Shown here: positions 47,224-60,213 of the stretch, piece by piece | How the letters are laid out: each line of letters starts with the position of its first letter | How positions within the stretch are numbered: position 1 is the stretch's first letter | Assembly: GCA_019787685.1 (NCBI GenBank) | Contig: JAHNUO010000013.1 | Coordinates: 1,426,001 to 1,490,000 of the forward strand | DNA length: 64,000 bases | Direction: 5' to 3' | Source of the DNA: Chiua virens | Taxonomy: Eukaryota; Basidiomycota; Agaricomycetes; Boletales; Boletaceae | The notes under the pieces: generated by a model | What the model saw: only the letters and a program-made list of their open reading frames with translations | What the model was told of the DNA's origin: nothing | The model's database searches: none | Program-made: the position numbers and the translations under genes

Positions 47224-48219
47224 TGTTCAAAATAGATCCAGATACCGTCCACAAGTGGTCCAATAGATATGCATGGCGGTGCTTTCCGTGATGTTGTGAT
47301 TGTCCCGAATACCTCTGGACTAGCGCACTGAGTAAGCGATACCACTTCAATTCTTAGGTGACTAAGACGTTCGGAACCGACATAAGGACAGTGAATATTG
47401 GTACCACAGCAATGTCCATTGCCAGGCCTGAGTTGCAAAGCTGACCGAATGGACGTCTGTAACTTTGTATGGAATTGCCATCTTTCCAACGCTGGAGAAC
47501 AACGATACAGGTTCAACGTTGTGCCAACCTGAAAGGCATGCACACCCCTAACCCGTACGTATTAACCAGCGTGCATGCGCGATTGATCCCATGGACACTT
47601 TCTCACCCGCCATACGCGACATTGAGAGTGGACTTTCAGTCTCCGGGTAGAGCAAAGCTCCGCGCAGCCAGCGCCTTGGAAAGTGGTTATCGTGTCATTG
47701 GTTGATACCTCTGAGTCTCATGGACCACGGTACACCCTGCTCCCACCAGTAGTGCAGTGCATCCAAGCTGGAGTCAGACCATCCCCAACGATATTCTCCG
47801 GAAATATTTTCACCAAGCAAACATGGTGGACAGTCAAGCTTTTCAAGGCCAGAATGGGTGGTTGAAAGGCGAAACAAACCCCGATTCTAGATGGTGTACC
47901 ATATCTACACAAGTAATCGATTTTCATGGTCACTCACCTCAGTCCTTAGTTCACCCTCGGGTAGGTTGGGACACGGATCACCTAAGTACAAACCCAGAGA
48001 CCACAGCTTTCAACCACTTTTTATATTTTTCATAGTGAGGCAATTTCAGATCCAAGTTATTACTCACATGGGAAAGTCTACCTGATAACATCGGTGATAG
48101 ATTGACGTGTGTCAAATAGACCCGCAACCTTGGCTGCTCCAATCGTGACTAGGAAAGAAAAAAATGGTTTCATTATTATAGTAAAAAGCACGCTAGGAAA
48201 TCAAAGTCCAGAACCGGCG
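47224..48219. other. Convergent intergenic stretch, nothing supported
   Basis: About 1 kb between the 3' ends of ATP14 (+) and the PalI-like gene (-). No plausible gene on either strand. Confidence 0.4.
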
Positions 48220-49379
48220 TCAAAACAATGTCGAAGATGAAACACATGTATCCAGATCCAAGTGGATATCGTGATAAATCGTGCTCCTGGTGCTAGTCGC
48301 AAGATGATCCGGCGTCTCCAAGGGGAAGAACGTCATGGTATCAGGGCACCAATGCTCCATGGATAGAAAAAAAAAACATGTTACAGCCATCCCGTCGTAT
48401 CAGCCAATCTGCCTCAAACGCTTCAGTTTCGGCGGAATCTGGAGAAGAATTTGGCCTTGGATGAGGTACCCGGGTGGCGCTCGACATGCGGCCACGTCTC
48501 CGACCACAACACACAGTGAGACCACCTAAAATGAGGAGGATTACCGAGGCGAATGTGAGCCAGAAGCCTGATAAACCATGTCAGCATGATTGCCAAAAAT
48601 TAAGAACAAACCAAACAAACCGGGTCCGGTGATGGTGTTACTGCCATAGCCAAGGTTACCCATCTGGTTCTTGAAGTAGGCATAGAGGGCAATGTCAATG
48701 GCGAACGCAATGGTAGTCAGGGTGGCAGCGAGGAAGGAAATCAAAGATGCGAGGAGTGTGACAGTGATGTGTTGTGAGAACGAGAAGAGCAACGCAACAA
48801 AGGAAACACCACATGCTAAAAGACGAAAGCAGCAGACACGTGGATTAACTCAGGAAAGACGGGTTCCTAAAACGACGACATACCAACGGGGTGAACAGCG
48901 AGGCCCAGTGTCCACGAGGAATCGATGTGGATCCGAGTTATTGGCGCTATTTTGGATCGTGATTGAATAGCCATGACCTGTGTGTTAGAGATAAGCGATC
49001 AACGAGGCGGTAACATGTTGGAAGAGAACTGACTGGTTGGGGCGCAGACCATGTTTCCGTTAGCGGTAGTGTAGCAGTAAGTCCTGCGTACAGATAAGTG
49101 ACGAACCATGAGTGGATCAAGGGGGCGACATACCATATACCCAACTAAGATAGCACATGGTCGAACCACATCAATGACCAAATCAAAGGACTGGATCAGT
49201 TGACTTACTCTAAGCTGTGACAAAGGCTGAACATCTCCACCCAATGGAACAGTACCGGGGGTATGCATACGGGTGATGTCCATGTCGGTGAGGTAGGGTA
49301 GTGATATGGAGACAATGAACAGAAGAACAAAAGCAGAGAAAATGAAGAAGACGGCGGGTACACAGAAAGTGCGCGACAT
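48220..49379 (-). CDS. PalI/Rim9-SUR7 family plasma-membrane protein
   Basis: Start MSRTFCVPAVFFIFSAFVLL at 49379 (TM1/signal anchor), extracellular loop PYLTDMDITRMHTPG, then IWTYC (the SUR7/claudin-type W...YC with Cys) and GNMVCAPTSHGYSI. Next comes SSWTLGLAVHPVACGVSFVA with TM2, ITVTLLASLISFLAATLTTI (TM3), ALYAYFKNQMGNL, GFWLTFASVILLILGGLTVC (TM4) and a basic tail. PalI/Rim9 assists ambient-pH sensing at the plasma membrane. Two reading-frame problems are visible. Between GYSITIQNSANNSDP and IDSSWTLGL (48919-48935) the frame must shift by one. After GRMSSATR an alternative frame gives a typical short end (SSKAKFFSRFRRN, stop at 48423) instead of running to 48220. Confidence 0.65.
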
Positions 49380-51059
49380 GGTGGGGATAATGTCGTCGGC
49401 GTTGAGGGCGACGTTGAGGAAGAGGAGGGGCCAAGTAGGTACACGAGGCTGAGCTGGCTTTTATTATGGCACGGAATGGAACGATCCACTACAAAATGCC
49501 TAAACCCGGAAATACCCCTTCAAATTCACACAGCCTTGGTCCACGCGCTACCCTGGATTAGCTAGCCGACAGCCAAGATGTGTTCGTTGTTCGGGTGCCC
49601 TGGAAGGCTTTCTCACTGCTCTGAGTGGGTTGACACGAGCTCGACACCATCGCATCGCATGGCTAGCAGAGAGTTTTCTGAGGTATCATAGAGCGACATG
49701 CATCATTTCCGATCGGGGATGGGAATTTCAGACGTCATTGCGGAGACGGAGGCACGCCGAAGCTTGGTTTTCAATGCTGTGCATGCTACGGCGTAAGTCG
49801 ACTCCACTATTTTGACCTTCTTTTTTGCCTATACCTCCTGCATCCTGGAGCACCATATATCTTTAGCACGAGTTGTAGACAATGGTGCGCTTCAAAAGTA
49901 AGGGCAATAATGGCCGCTGCCGCAGATTCAGACACCATTTACAGATTTGCGACGGGATCTAGCCAAGTGTTCGTTCAAGTTTTGGGTCACACACTCGCAC
50001 TAGCTTACCACTGGCATTTGGATTTACGAAACCATCGTCCAAGTTCTCGTGACCTATTGCCATGACCTCATTGACCGGGCCGCTGTCTGGGCGATGACGT
50101 GGGAGGGTTGGAGCTGTTCGGCCTCGGAGATGATCCGAGTCATCCAACTTGTAACTTGAAGGGGACATGATCGAGCATCCGGAGACAGTGAACGAGGAGA
50201 ACACACGGCTAAGCATCATATTCAAGTTCATCGTCCCCATCTGAATCACATCTTCCCGAATTCAGAGTCAGGGAAGATTTCTGTCACGGTAAGTTGGGAG
50301 TTTTTTTCTTCCAGTTGTTCTTCGTATTAGCCTTCCGTGACGTCCAGAGGGGTTGGTTCAAGTTGGAGGTAGCGGTGATTGATCCTAATCCAGAACGGGA
50401 GCCTATTGCTTCTTCCCTGTCATGATTTTTGTGAAGATACACTCACAATAATGGCACGTCTTCAATCGAGAGCTGAAATACTGACAGGCATATCCATTTT
50501 TGCCAGTGCATCGGCGTGGTTGTAAACTTACAAGGGGATACCGTTCGAGCCAGTATTAATTATGTTCGCAATCGCTCAATTCTGGCGAGAGCGATTTTCC
50601 CTACTGAGTCCCCGGCTCCTCCAGTCATCACTTTTGAATTCTGTTTCGCGAGCGCGTTGCAATCACGCCGAGTCTTCGACAAATTTACGCGAGTGCCAGC
50701 ACTTCCTCTTCCTCTTCGCCCTTCGATGAATGACAAAATGCTCAATATGAAGGTCCATTTATGAGTCCAAGTTGGCGCCGTAAGTGAGTAAGTGGTGAAG
50801 CATATACACCAAGCCATTTCTTGATATTATTTCCAAGGGACGAGCCACGTCACTCAGCTGGAGCATCATGCCGCGCCAGAGCTTGCCAGTCACTTGATAC
50901 ATCTCCGCTACGCGGGGCTGCCAGTGCCATTGATCTAAATGATTGCGTCTACTATTAGGGGATACCCGGCCCGTCGATTGCGATCTTCTGGCAGGTATAT
51001 ATGTTGTCCACATTATATAGGTGATGCTCCCCACTCCCGATTGCTTCTCCGTAACTGAA
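49380..51059. other. Intergenic stretch, nothing firmly supported
   Basis: About 1.7 kb. A 96-codon frame on the minus strand at 49959-50249 (MIQMGTMNLNMMLSRVFSSF…) has no recognisable motif and no partner exons. The last few hundred bases should hold the P450 promoter. Confidence 0.35.
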
Positions 51060-53283
51060 ATGGTTTGGTCCACTTCAACTGGTTGGCTTGTACCTCTAGT
51101 ACCGCTGGTGGTTGGGACTGTTGTGATAATCCAACGCATCATACAAGATCGCATCGAGAGGAATGGTCACCCTCTTCCCCCTGGCCCTACCCCTCTTCCA
51201 CTCCTGGGAAGCGTCCTCTCCATCAACAACGAGCTGCCGTGGCTAACTTATACAGCTTGGCGCGCAAAATATGGTGAGTGTAATGGAAATATCGGTGCAC
51301 TGTTTCTAAATGCCCCTAGGTGACATCATATACATTCGACTTTTGGATAGCGACGTTATTGTTCTGAACTCAACCACTGTTGCCAACGAGCTACTGGAGA
51401 AACGATCCAGGATATATTCTGATCGTCCTTTTGTTTCGACCCGTGTTCCGTGAGTCACATTTACTGGTCTTGTTTGGTATGTGGTCCACCGAATGACCTC
51501 CTTTCAAGATATGGACACGATTTCGACTTTGCTCTCATGCCATATGGTGAACACTGGAGGCTGTGTCGGAGAATATTCCAACAGACATTCCGTGCCAAAT
51601 CCGCCCTCGCATTACGCCCAATGCAACTTAGAAGAGCTCGACAATTGGTTCTTAACATCCTTGATGATCCTGACGAGCATCGGTCTCATTTTGCGACGTA
51701 AGCTATTCATTGGAGTTCGAGTTTAATTCCCCTTGAGATGACGCGGATTCGTACAGGTTTGCCTCTGCGATATCCATGTCTGCGGTGTATGATTACGAAT
51801 CCAGCTCTCAGGATGACCCGATGGTATCGATCGTCAGCAACTTCCTCCGGACAGCCATGCCAGGTATGAAACCTGGGAAGATACTCCTCCTCAAGGCATT
51901 CCCTTTTCGTAAGCCGCTAATGTCAGCAGACTGGAAACTTATTGTCTAATTCGTCTGCGGAAGTAATGAATCTCCCTGACTGGCTTCCCGGGTCGTGGAT
52001 GAAACGCGAGGCTCGAGAGGCATATGCATGGCGTACAAAGATGGTCGAGATGCCGTACGAGTTCGTCCAGAAGCGAATGGTGAGTGTTTCACTGATGCGA
52101 GTACAAAGGAATGCGTCTGACAAGGGGTTGTCACTGTAGTCGTCTGGACACTATATGAACGCCGGAATGGTACCGGATCACATCGCTCGGATGGAGAAAT
52201 TCGATGCTCCATACTATTCCCAATATGAGATGGCTCTCAAGCATGCGGCCGGGTCTACTCTTCTCGGTAAGCTCTCGTGAACCCGAAACACGGAAGTCGA
52301 CTCTTACTGTCTTTTTAAATAGCATCGGGAGACACAGTTTGTATACGATCTCCGATGCATGGAATATTACTGACTGGCGTAGACCAGCACAATATTGATG
52401 ACATTCACGCTTGCGATGGTTCAGAATCCGCATGTGTGGAAGCGTGCCCAAGCGACCATCGATGTCGTTGTTGGAACTGATAGACTCCCCGAGTTTGCAG
52501 ACAGATTCTCCATGCCATATATCGACGCAATCATACGAGAAACGTTCAGATGGAGGCCGGTTAGTCCTCTGGGTACGTGCGGAAAAGTAAATATCCTTGC
52601 AACGTAAGTATTGTTGATCTTCCTGAAGGTATGCCGTATGCGACCATGCAAAGCGATACCTACAAAGGTTACTGCATCCCCCAAGGTATGTTTCATCAAT
52701 ACAAGGTTTCTACTTAGGAATGATCGTTCCTCACTAGGGGCGAGTATCATCGTAAACGTTTGGTACGCCCGCCCGATGTCATTGCGGGGTGACTCAATGT
52801 AGCCATACTTAGGGGGATCGCACGCGACGAAGCCCGGTATCCCGATGCAGACAAATTCATTCCTGAGAGGTTCCTAGATGCGGAAGGGACGTTGACAACC
52901 GACGACCCTGGCGAGTTTATCTTTGGATATGGGAGGCGAAAATGTCCAGGTTGGAACTCCATGCTCAAAGAAGAGAGCATGAGCTAACGCACGACGTTTT
53001 GCACCGTTTCCAGGCAGACACGTAGGGGACGCATCCATCTGGAGCGCCATCGTGACGATGCTCGCCACCCTTGATTTCAATCTTGCCAAAGATACAGACG
53101 GCAACGACATCACATTCGAAGCGACGTTTACGAGTGGCATGTCCGAGTATGTCGAGTCTCTTGTTCTCGGTTTTGCACGCTGTGACCAAATTAATTTTCA
53201 GGCACCCCAACCCTTTCCCTTGTCAAATTACTCCTCGACCACATATCAGCAAAGACATCCTCGAACGAATGCTGGCTAACTGA
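51060..53283 (+). CDS. Cytochrome P450 monooxygenase
   Basis: ATG at 51060, N-terminal membrane anchor (GWLVPLVPLVVGTVVIIQRI), Pro-rich hinge LPPGPTPLPLLGSV, then many short exons. Landmarks: C-helix WRLCRR (WxxxR), I-helix ASGDTTS (oxygen-binding A/GxDTT, split by an intron at about 52336-52383), ExxR in IIRETFRWRP, FIPERFLDAEG (PERF), and the haem loop FIFGYGRRKCPGRH with the ligand Cys (about 52915-53015, interrupted by an intron). It ends ISKDILERMLAN. About 500 aa. The sequence resembles the basidiomycete O-methylsterigmatocystin-oxidoreductase-like P450s; the substrate cannot be inferred. All key residues are present. Confidence 0.85.
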
Positions 53284-54159
53284 TGTAGGTGGTATCATCC
53301 ATCAGTAATATATGATTGATCGTTCTAAAGTGCATCAGTAGTTTGACGAATCCTACAGACTACGATGAGCTTGGGCGTAGGGTTCTCAGGTGTGCTCGTC
53401 GTGCCTGACGATGGGCGATGTAATTGAAAACTGGAGTTTGCGAAAGTTCATGTAGTGACTATCTAGGGAAGGATAAATCCACACCGTTGCGAAAGACAAG
53501 ATGTGATCGCCGACTGTCCGTCAGGTGCTGGGTACAGGTGTTACTTTTCACAACAGCATGCATTCAAGGCATACCTCTGTTCATTTCCCAATCACGTGTT
53601 AGTCTGTTTCTGATTCAAAACATCTGTTTCGAGCGGCTACGGGTGGTGAATTCGAACCCGATGTTTTGAATGAATCATACCACCTGTGCATCGACTTGAG
53701 TCAGTCAGTCGGTTGGTCTGGAATATCAAATGAATGGGGTTGGTGATTCATGTCCGTCTGATTAATCATCAGACTAGACAAAATGGGCCCATCATCACCG
53801 GGCGGCCATCGCCATGGTGATGATGGCTATTGAAAGTTCCGTCCATTGCATACTGAAACAAGAACAATCGATACGGCATGGGCATGCTCACCTCTTAGCT
53901 TCTTTTCGACTGCGCATGCTCAACGCCCATTGGTAGGTTGCCTAACCTTGCACTCGTTATGTTCGTACGTGCTAGGTCCTCCATGTCGTCTTGCTCATTC
54001 CTTTTAGCGTTTTTTATTTATTTTAGAATTAGGGTCACTCGTATGAGCGGTAAGTCCAATGCTGTGTGAACCTGTCAGGATCCGAGCCGTCAAATCATGA
54101 TGTCAAACTGGAGGAATTGAGGAAACAGTGACTTCCCACTTCCCACATTGGCTGTACAC
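53284..54159. other. Intergenic stretch, nothing supported
   Basis: About 0.9 kb downstream of the P450. Contains a local palindrome-rich part near 53795-53830 (ggcggccatcgccatggtgatgatggc). No gene seen. Confidence 0.35.
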
Positions 54160-54900
54160 ATCAACTTCCGTGGCGTACTATTTGACTGTATGGAGTAGAA
54201 ACCAGAATAATTGTCTTGTAGTATACCTGGACCGCGGATGAAGCCTCCATGTTGGGGTCTGGGAGACAACCAAAGTCGTTCGTAAGCATTGGCCTGCGTT
54301 CGAGCGCCAACTGAAGGTACCCACTCGTGCAGTAGTCACGGTGCAACGCGGGAGTCAACTCCCAAATGTTGTCGTTGTACCTGTGTACTATGGATCGTCA
54401 TTTGGCAAATCAGAGGACGCACCGGTCCTGAGTTAGCATGGACCATCAAGTTGGAAGAATTGAGCTGTATGATATCCAGGCCACCCACCGCTCTCCATAT
54501 ATATCGGAAAGAAGCAGTAGACACGACCGCGTGTTGCAACAAGGTTAGTGTGTCTAAGTGGTTGTGACGCATATACCGTACAAGCTCGGGTTTGATACGT
54601 CCCAAGCTCCCTTACATTCCCGTTGCATCCTCCTTTCGGACGTAGACAATTGATGCGGCTGAGTCGCACCATCTGCCACCCGTCGCTGAGCGTGAGGATC
54701 GTCCTGACAGTGCCGATGGCTTCCGATTGTCTACGATTGCTATAGATCTGGATCATGTGTTCGCTGTAACCTAGCTGGACACCAGCTGTGACTTTGAGAA
54801 TGCGATCCTTAGATGACTGAATTGAGTGATTTAAATTTACATAAAGAAGTTCGGAAAGTGCCGGTTCTGCGCTAGCAACGACTTGGCAAAGTCTCAACGC
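54160..54900 (-). other. Possible F-box-type gene remnant
   Basis: A minus-strand frame at 54433-54897 begins RLCQVVASAEPALSELLYVN, which resembles the 'L..VC..f...a...LYr.v' part that follows an F-box. Another piece at 54161-54358 contains YLQLALERRPMLTND, LRR-like. No F-box core, convincing start or clean splice between the pieces was found, so this is a weak call. Confidence 0.25.
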
Positions 54901-55315
54901 AACGGATCTTGAGCCTGAGTTTCACACGTACATACTCGACTCACAACGACAACCATGGTGCGTGAATGCATGACGGTGCGTGTGTACTTACTTACCTTCC
55001 CACTGACGCCCGCTCACACGGACCGGTCATGCAGGGTCGCGGATGAGAGCAGCGTGGTGCGTTCAGCGGAACCTTCCTCTGTGCTTCAAGATGTGTGGGC
55101 GGTTCCAACCGCCGTTTGAATAGTTCCATCACCCTATTTGTGCCATTTCCTATCTAGGTCTATCTGAAACGTCACCCGTTCCATCTTCTCCCGCAAATAC
55201 ATTGGAATGTAAGTTGTCGGGTTTCCATTGTGACAAACTGGTCACGAATTGTCCATGGACATAATATAAAACAGATGGTTGTCCCAGACGTGGATTCGGA
55301 AGGCCACATACATAG

Positions 55316-57295
55316 ATGACTATGGTGGCTTCTACCAGTGGCGTGGACTTGGAGCCAACACTTGGAGCGCTCCTCGTGGGCTTGGTGTTGGCATCCGTGT
55401 ACGTCTCCATCTCTATTCAGGTAGGTAAAACAGCGGTGAAATTGACCCACCCATGTGCCCTTAGCTTTTTCGGAATTACTGTGTTACAAACGGGCTTTTA
55501 TGTACGTGGAACAGAACAAATGTAGTTGTCCGAGACGTTGTAATTCTTGAGACAGTACATGACATACCCCAGAGATACTATATTTCTGAAATCGCTGGTA
55601 AGTCGGGTTTCTCTGTGTAGTCAAGTTCCCGTCACGCTTCCTTACCGAGCAGGTTGCTGCTCTATGGCGAGTTCGTTCTGCGTTTGGAATCGACATGTGC
55701 TGAACAATGTACTATCAGTGCGTTGGACGGGCTCTCACTTACGTTATGGACGCATGCTACACATTGGTATCTGGTCCTTAATTTCGGAAATTTGGAGGCT
55801 TCCAACGATGTAGTATGGTGAGGACTCGGCGGTTTCATGTTCTACCCACTGAAATTGATGAACCGTCATCTATAGGAGCGGTGCAGTAGGGGGGCTTTTC
55901 ATTAATCGTGACGCGCTTTTTTCATGCACGTTTTATAGGCTGAGCTCCCAATCACTGGGTTTATAGCTCTGGTGGTGCACTTGTGAGTTTGGAACGTATA
56001 CATTCCCGGGCCCTGTTTTACTGATCATTATCCCAAGATATCTAACGCGGCGCGTTCAAATACGTACGTCTGCGGTGGTTGCCGTGAAGGACGGCTTCTG
56101 TGCTGACAGGTATAGTGGACGAGAGATGGAGAACATTTGCCATTGGACTCGTACGTCCTCGTCATTAAGTTGTGTAAATTTGCCTATAATGACTTTCTTC
56201 AGGCAGTAATATCCATCATTTCGGTTTGTAAGTAATCCACATCCATCAATCGTTCCACCAATCTCATCCGGTTACACATATAGTGAGTCCGATAGGTGAA
56301 CATTCGAATGCTTGGGATTCTTGTTCGTTGTGCATGTACTGACGCTTGTATTTGCAGCGGCGACTGTGATCAACTTCAAGACCAAGTATATTTTTGATCA
56401 CTATGTGAATCTGATGTAACTCAAAAGGCAATTGCTTGAACAGTTTGCTTGGCATACGGAAGGGATCCATCCTTAGTCGAGCGAAAGTAACCAAGGTACG
56501 TTGTCGCTCACTTGATATCAGTCTACTTCGTTCACCAGGATGTCCCAAACGGGACACGTATACACATAGTGGTTCGTCCTCGTGGGGGATGTCACCTCTG
56601 CTATGGTGGACGTTTCAATTGCGGTGTCCATAGCTTACTTGCTGCACCGTAGGCGTGGGTTTACCCGGTACGTTACACCACACACCGAGTGGAGTGGAAA
56701 GATATTGGTTGCTAATGATGACCGCACCTAGGACTAATCGTATGCTCAACGTGCTCACGTTGTATATCGTCGGCACCGGTGTGATCACAGCGTAAGTGGT
56801 CAGGGCAGCATGAAAACGCGAAAGCTCCGCTGACATGTGAATGGTAGGATCCTCAGAGTTGTGGAACTGAGCCTTGTACGTAGCTCTTGTCGTGCGAAGT
56901 CGACGAGGTTGACGGCCGTGTGCTTGTTATTCCAGGCTTTCGCCTACCCAGCTTCGCTGTACTTTCTGATTCCCTACATATGTACGTCCAAAGGTGCGTA
57001 AAGCCCAGAAATCCCTCCGTCAATACCGAGTTGTTTTCACAGCATACACGAACGCTCTTTTAGCGACGTGAGTTGTTTGACACGGCAGCATTGGCGATGG
57101 GTGGCGCTGACTATCCTGTGAACTAGCCTTAACTCGAGGGCGAGCCGGCGGGATGGGTTGTCAAGTGGTGTAGCCACGACGATTGAATACCGACCTAGGT
57201 CGACTCATGCGTCAGAAGGTATTGGGATGGTTCCCAATGACACGGATCGATCGCACACCGAACTCTACGCTTCCGACTGTTCGGCTCACGTTTAA
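55316..57295 (+). CDS. DUF6534-family seven-helix membrane protein
   Basis: ATG at 55316: VDLEPTLGALLVGLVLASV, then short exons giving FFGITVLQTGFYYMTYPRDT, IFLKSL, ALDGLSLTLWTHATHWYLVL, FGNLEASNDVVWSGAVGGLF, AELPITGFIALVVH, YLTRRVQI, ERWRTFAIGLAVISIIS. After these come the conserved C-terminal half (GDVTSAMVDVSIAVSIAYLL, GFTRTNRMLNVLTLYIVGTG, AFAYPASLYFLIPYIAYTNA, LLATLNSRASRRDG) and a polar tail, stop at 57293-57295. The L(T/N)R(M/L)...T and NALLATLNxR motifs define DUF6534. The function of the family is unknown; it is expanded in mushroom-forming fungi. One join (after LKSLVAALW, about 55660-55715) is off by one base in my reading. Confidence 0.65.
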
Positions 57296-58043
57296 GCTTG
57301 TCTGAGATCCATCTTTTTGACACTGTTATGTTAAGTAACATACGTCACAGCGGGTACTAGGGGGTTCTTTTATACGATTGATTGGTGAGCCCCTTGTAGT
57401 CTTGTGCGGGGCGAGTAAATTGGAATCAATCGACTGGTGGTTTCGTGCAGGCATCGGACCCTGGTTAATATTCATCTGGAACATTATACTCAGAACGCGC
57501 TATGGCTATGCTCCTAGATTCGTTTATAGTCGACACCCGTCAAGAGGTACAACCGGTGACAGTTGTGTCCGCCATCAAATTATGGCAACGTAAAGGTCAA
57601 GACGTGGGGACGCCCATAGAACTGAAATTGGTTAAACTGCCCCTGAAGTGTCACATGGGTGTGCTCCGACTCCATGAACTGGCTCCGAGTCCGACTCTGG
57701 CCGGTGACCGGTGACTAGCGACAGGGACCGCTCGACTCGGAATTCCCTGTCAACGACGACGATGAAACTGCTTACTTGTTTGTGAGTCACAAATCTCTGC
57801 CGCAGCGTTGAACAATACACTTCCATCCGGAAAAAAGACCTTTCGATGTTTGTGCATCGAGTGTCCGTCTCCGTGATAACTTGGTGATGAAATGAAGAAG
57901 CAGCCCTTTTGCGTTCCTAGGGCGTTTTTACGTTGATCCTCGGGACAGATAAGCGATACCAAGGAACGCTTCATCACCGCCTTTTTAACTCTCCAGGTAC
58001 TTCCTTATGCCAGTCTCCGCTGTCAATTCACTCCCCCTTCGAA
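57296..58043. other. Intergenic stretch, nothing supported
   Basis: About 750 bp between the DUF6534 gene and the GT90 gene, both on the plus strand. Only short frames of no recognisable family. Confidence 0.4.
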
Positions 58044-60213
58044 ATGGTCCTCACCTGGGTCAGCTTCAGGTGGACTGTCTCCCACAGATCCATCCTCGCA
58101 ATCTTCCTCGTCTCCCTCATTACCATCTACCACCGCTCTCTCTTCATACCTCACTCATTCTTCCATCCTGAGCGGACCCATGTCCAGCTCGTCGCTCACC
58201 GTGGTGACGCGCCGTTTGAGTACGTCGAACTCGATCCCGTCATCCTTGGCGACATGATCCACTCAGATCATGAGCCGGAATCACCCCTCGGGGCACACAC
58301 ACTCACCCCCGACGGACTCCTCGTCGTCAATCCCGACGGTCCACATCCCATATTCCAATTGATCCGCGACGCGGAGGCGGCATGGGAAGCGAAACACGCA
58401 CGTGCGAGTAAGACGCTCGACGAAGCCATTGCAGAGTACCGGCGGCGGTATCGTCGCGCACCGCCGCTCGGATTCGACAAGTGGTGCGTCTTGACAGGTT
58501 TTGCGTCCCGCTTGACGCGTCTTCTGAGATACATGCGTTGTCCTCGGATGAAACGTAATGTTCTTCAGGTGGGAATACGTCGTGAAACATCGCGTTCAAT
58601 TGCCCGACGAGTATGACGAAATCCATCACGATCTGGAGCCGTTTTGGGGGATTGATCCCTCCGAGTTGGCGCGGACGCAGAAAGAACTGGAAATTCAAGG
58701 CGGTGTCGTGACCGTCGAGAAGACCAAGGATAATCCTCAGTTCAAGGTGATTAATACGACCCTCACGCCGGAAAGACAGTACTTGATACGCGGAATTAAC
58801 AACATTCTCGGCCTGATCCGCGACGTAGAGTTGGACATGCCCCCTGTGCGACTCACTGTCTCCCCGTTTGATAATCCTGCTATGATGTCGGACTGGCAGA
58901 TCAGATCGATGGCTCTCGAGGCCGCAGCCAACGGGACCAGTATGTGTCACGCGTTTTGACCGCGACCTTTATGTGACTATTCTTTCAAACAGCACTGAAA
59001 CGCTCTGACATGCCTGAAGTCAAAGAGGGCTGGATCCATGCATGTCCCCCAGGTTCGCCTGTCCGTCTGAACCCGCCATATTCCTCATCACCATCTTCCC
59101 CACCCTCATCCAAAAAAACATTTATCGCCTCCCATCGAGACACGATGGATCCGTGCATGCACCCTGAGCTGTTGACCTCACACGGCCAATTCCTCTCGCA
59201 CGACCAGGGGCCGTTCTCCCGTCCCACACTCGTACCGCGTTTTTCGTTCTGTGCCACAGTCCTCCATCATGATATCCGACCACCCGTGCCATATGGCTGG
59301 GACTGGAACTCTGATGGCGATCCAGACGGGGACGAGGACGAAGACGGCGCATTCGAAGGGGACGTCCCATGGGAACGCAAGGTGGACGAGCGGTTGGGCT
59401 GGCGCGGTCGTACGACGGGGATGTGGGCGTCTCGAAACACGATGTGGGTCCAAGGCCAACGCGCACGGCTCGTCACGCTGGCAAGTGCACTCGAGGGCAA
59501 CGTCAGTGTGCTGCTCACGCCTGAGAAGGTTCGCGAGGGTGGGGAAGAGGTGACGCCGGTTGGGGAGCCGGAGACGGTGCTTCTCGCGCATGTGAATCCG
59601 GCGTGGATGGACATTGCGTTTACGGAGAAACCGATCGGGTGCGACGAACGTGGGGGGACGTGTAAAGAGATGACGAAGATGTGGGAGTTTCGGAGGGCAC
59701 AAGGAAGACATGAAGAAGGACGGTACAAGTTTATACTTGACGTAAGTGTGCCGGACTTGAGCGAGGCAGCACTGACTTGTGGACGGCAGATCGATGGCAA
59801 CGGATGGTCGGGCCGGTTTAAGCGTCTCATGACAAGCAACGCACTCATCTTTAAATCGACTGTCTATCCAGAATGGTGCGCATACATTCCCCTATCTGTT
59901 GCGTTTCTGATCGTGCATTAGGTATACATCGCGTGTTGAGCCGTGGGTCCATTACATTCCAATCCAAGTATCGTATGTGGACCTGTACGACGCGGTGGCG
60001 TTTTTCCGTGCACACGATGAACTGGCGGCGCGGATAGCCAAAGCAGGGCGAAATTGGAGCCAGCGGTTCTGGCGGAAGGAGGACATGACAGCGTATCTGT
60101 ACCGGTACGTCAAGTTGATTCGAGTGGGCTGGACGCTGACACCTTCTAGATTATTGTTAGAATATGCACGCATAACGAGTTTAGACCGATCGTCGATGGA
60201 TTACGTGGGTTGA
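58044..60213 (+). CDS. CAP10/GT90-family glycosyltransferase (type II membrane protein)
   Basis: ATG at 58044; after 16 residues a single transmembrane anchor (SILAIFLVSLITIYHRSLF), then a lumenal domain. Introns lie at about 58487-58565 (joining LGFDKW to WEYVVKHRVQLPDEYDEIHH), about 58940-58992, about 59741-59790, about 59877-59920 and about 60108-60151. The core regions are typical of CAP10: LEPFWGIDPSEL, LTVSPFDNPAMMSDW, KEGWIHACPPGSPV, PRFSFCATVLHHDI, MDIAFTEKPIGC, YKFILDIDGNGWSGRFKRLM (the DxDGNGxSxRxxxLL motif), VEPWVHYIPIQVSYVDLYDA and ARIAKAGRNWSQRFWRKED. A species-specific acidic insert (PDGDEDEDGAFEGD) sits in the middle. Fungal members transfer xylose in capsule or cell-wall glycans in the Golgi; the exact acceptor here is unknown. 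Confidence 0.85.
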
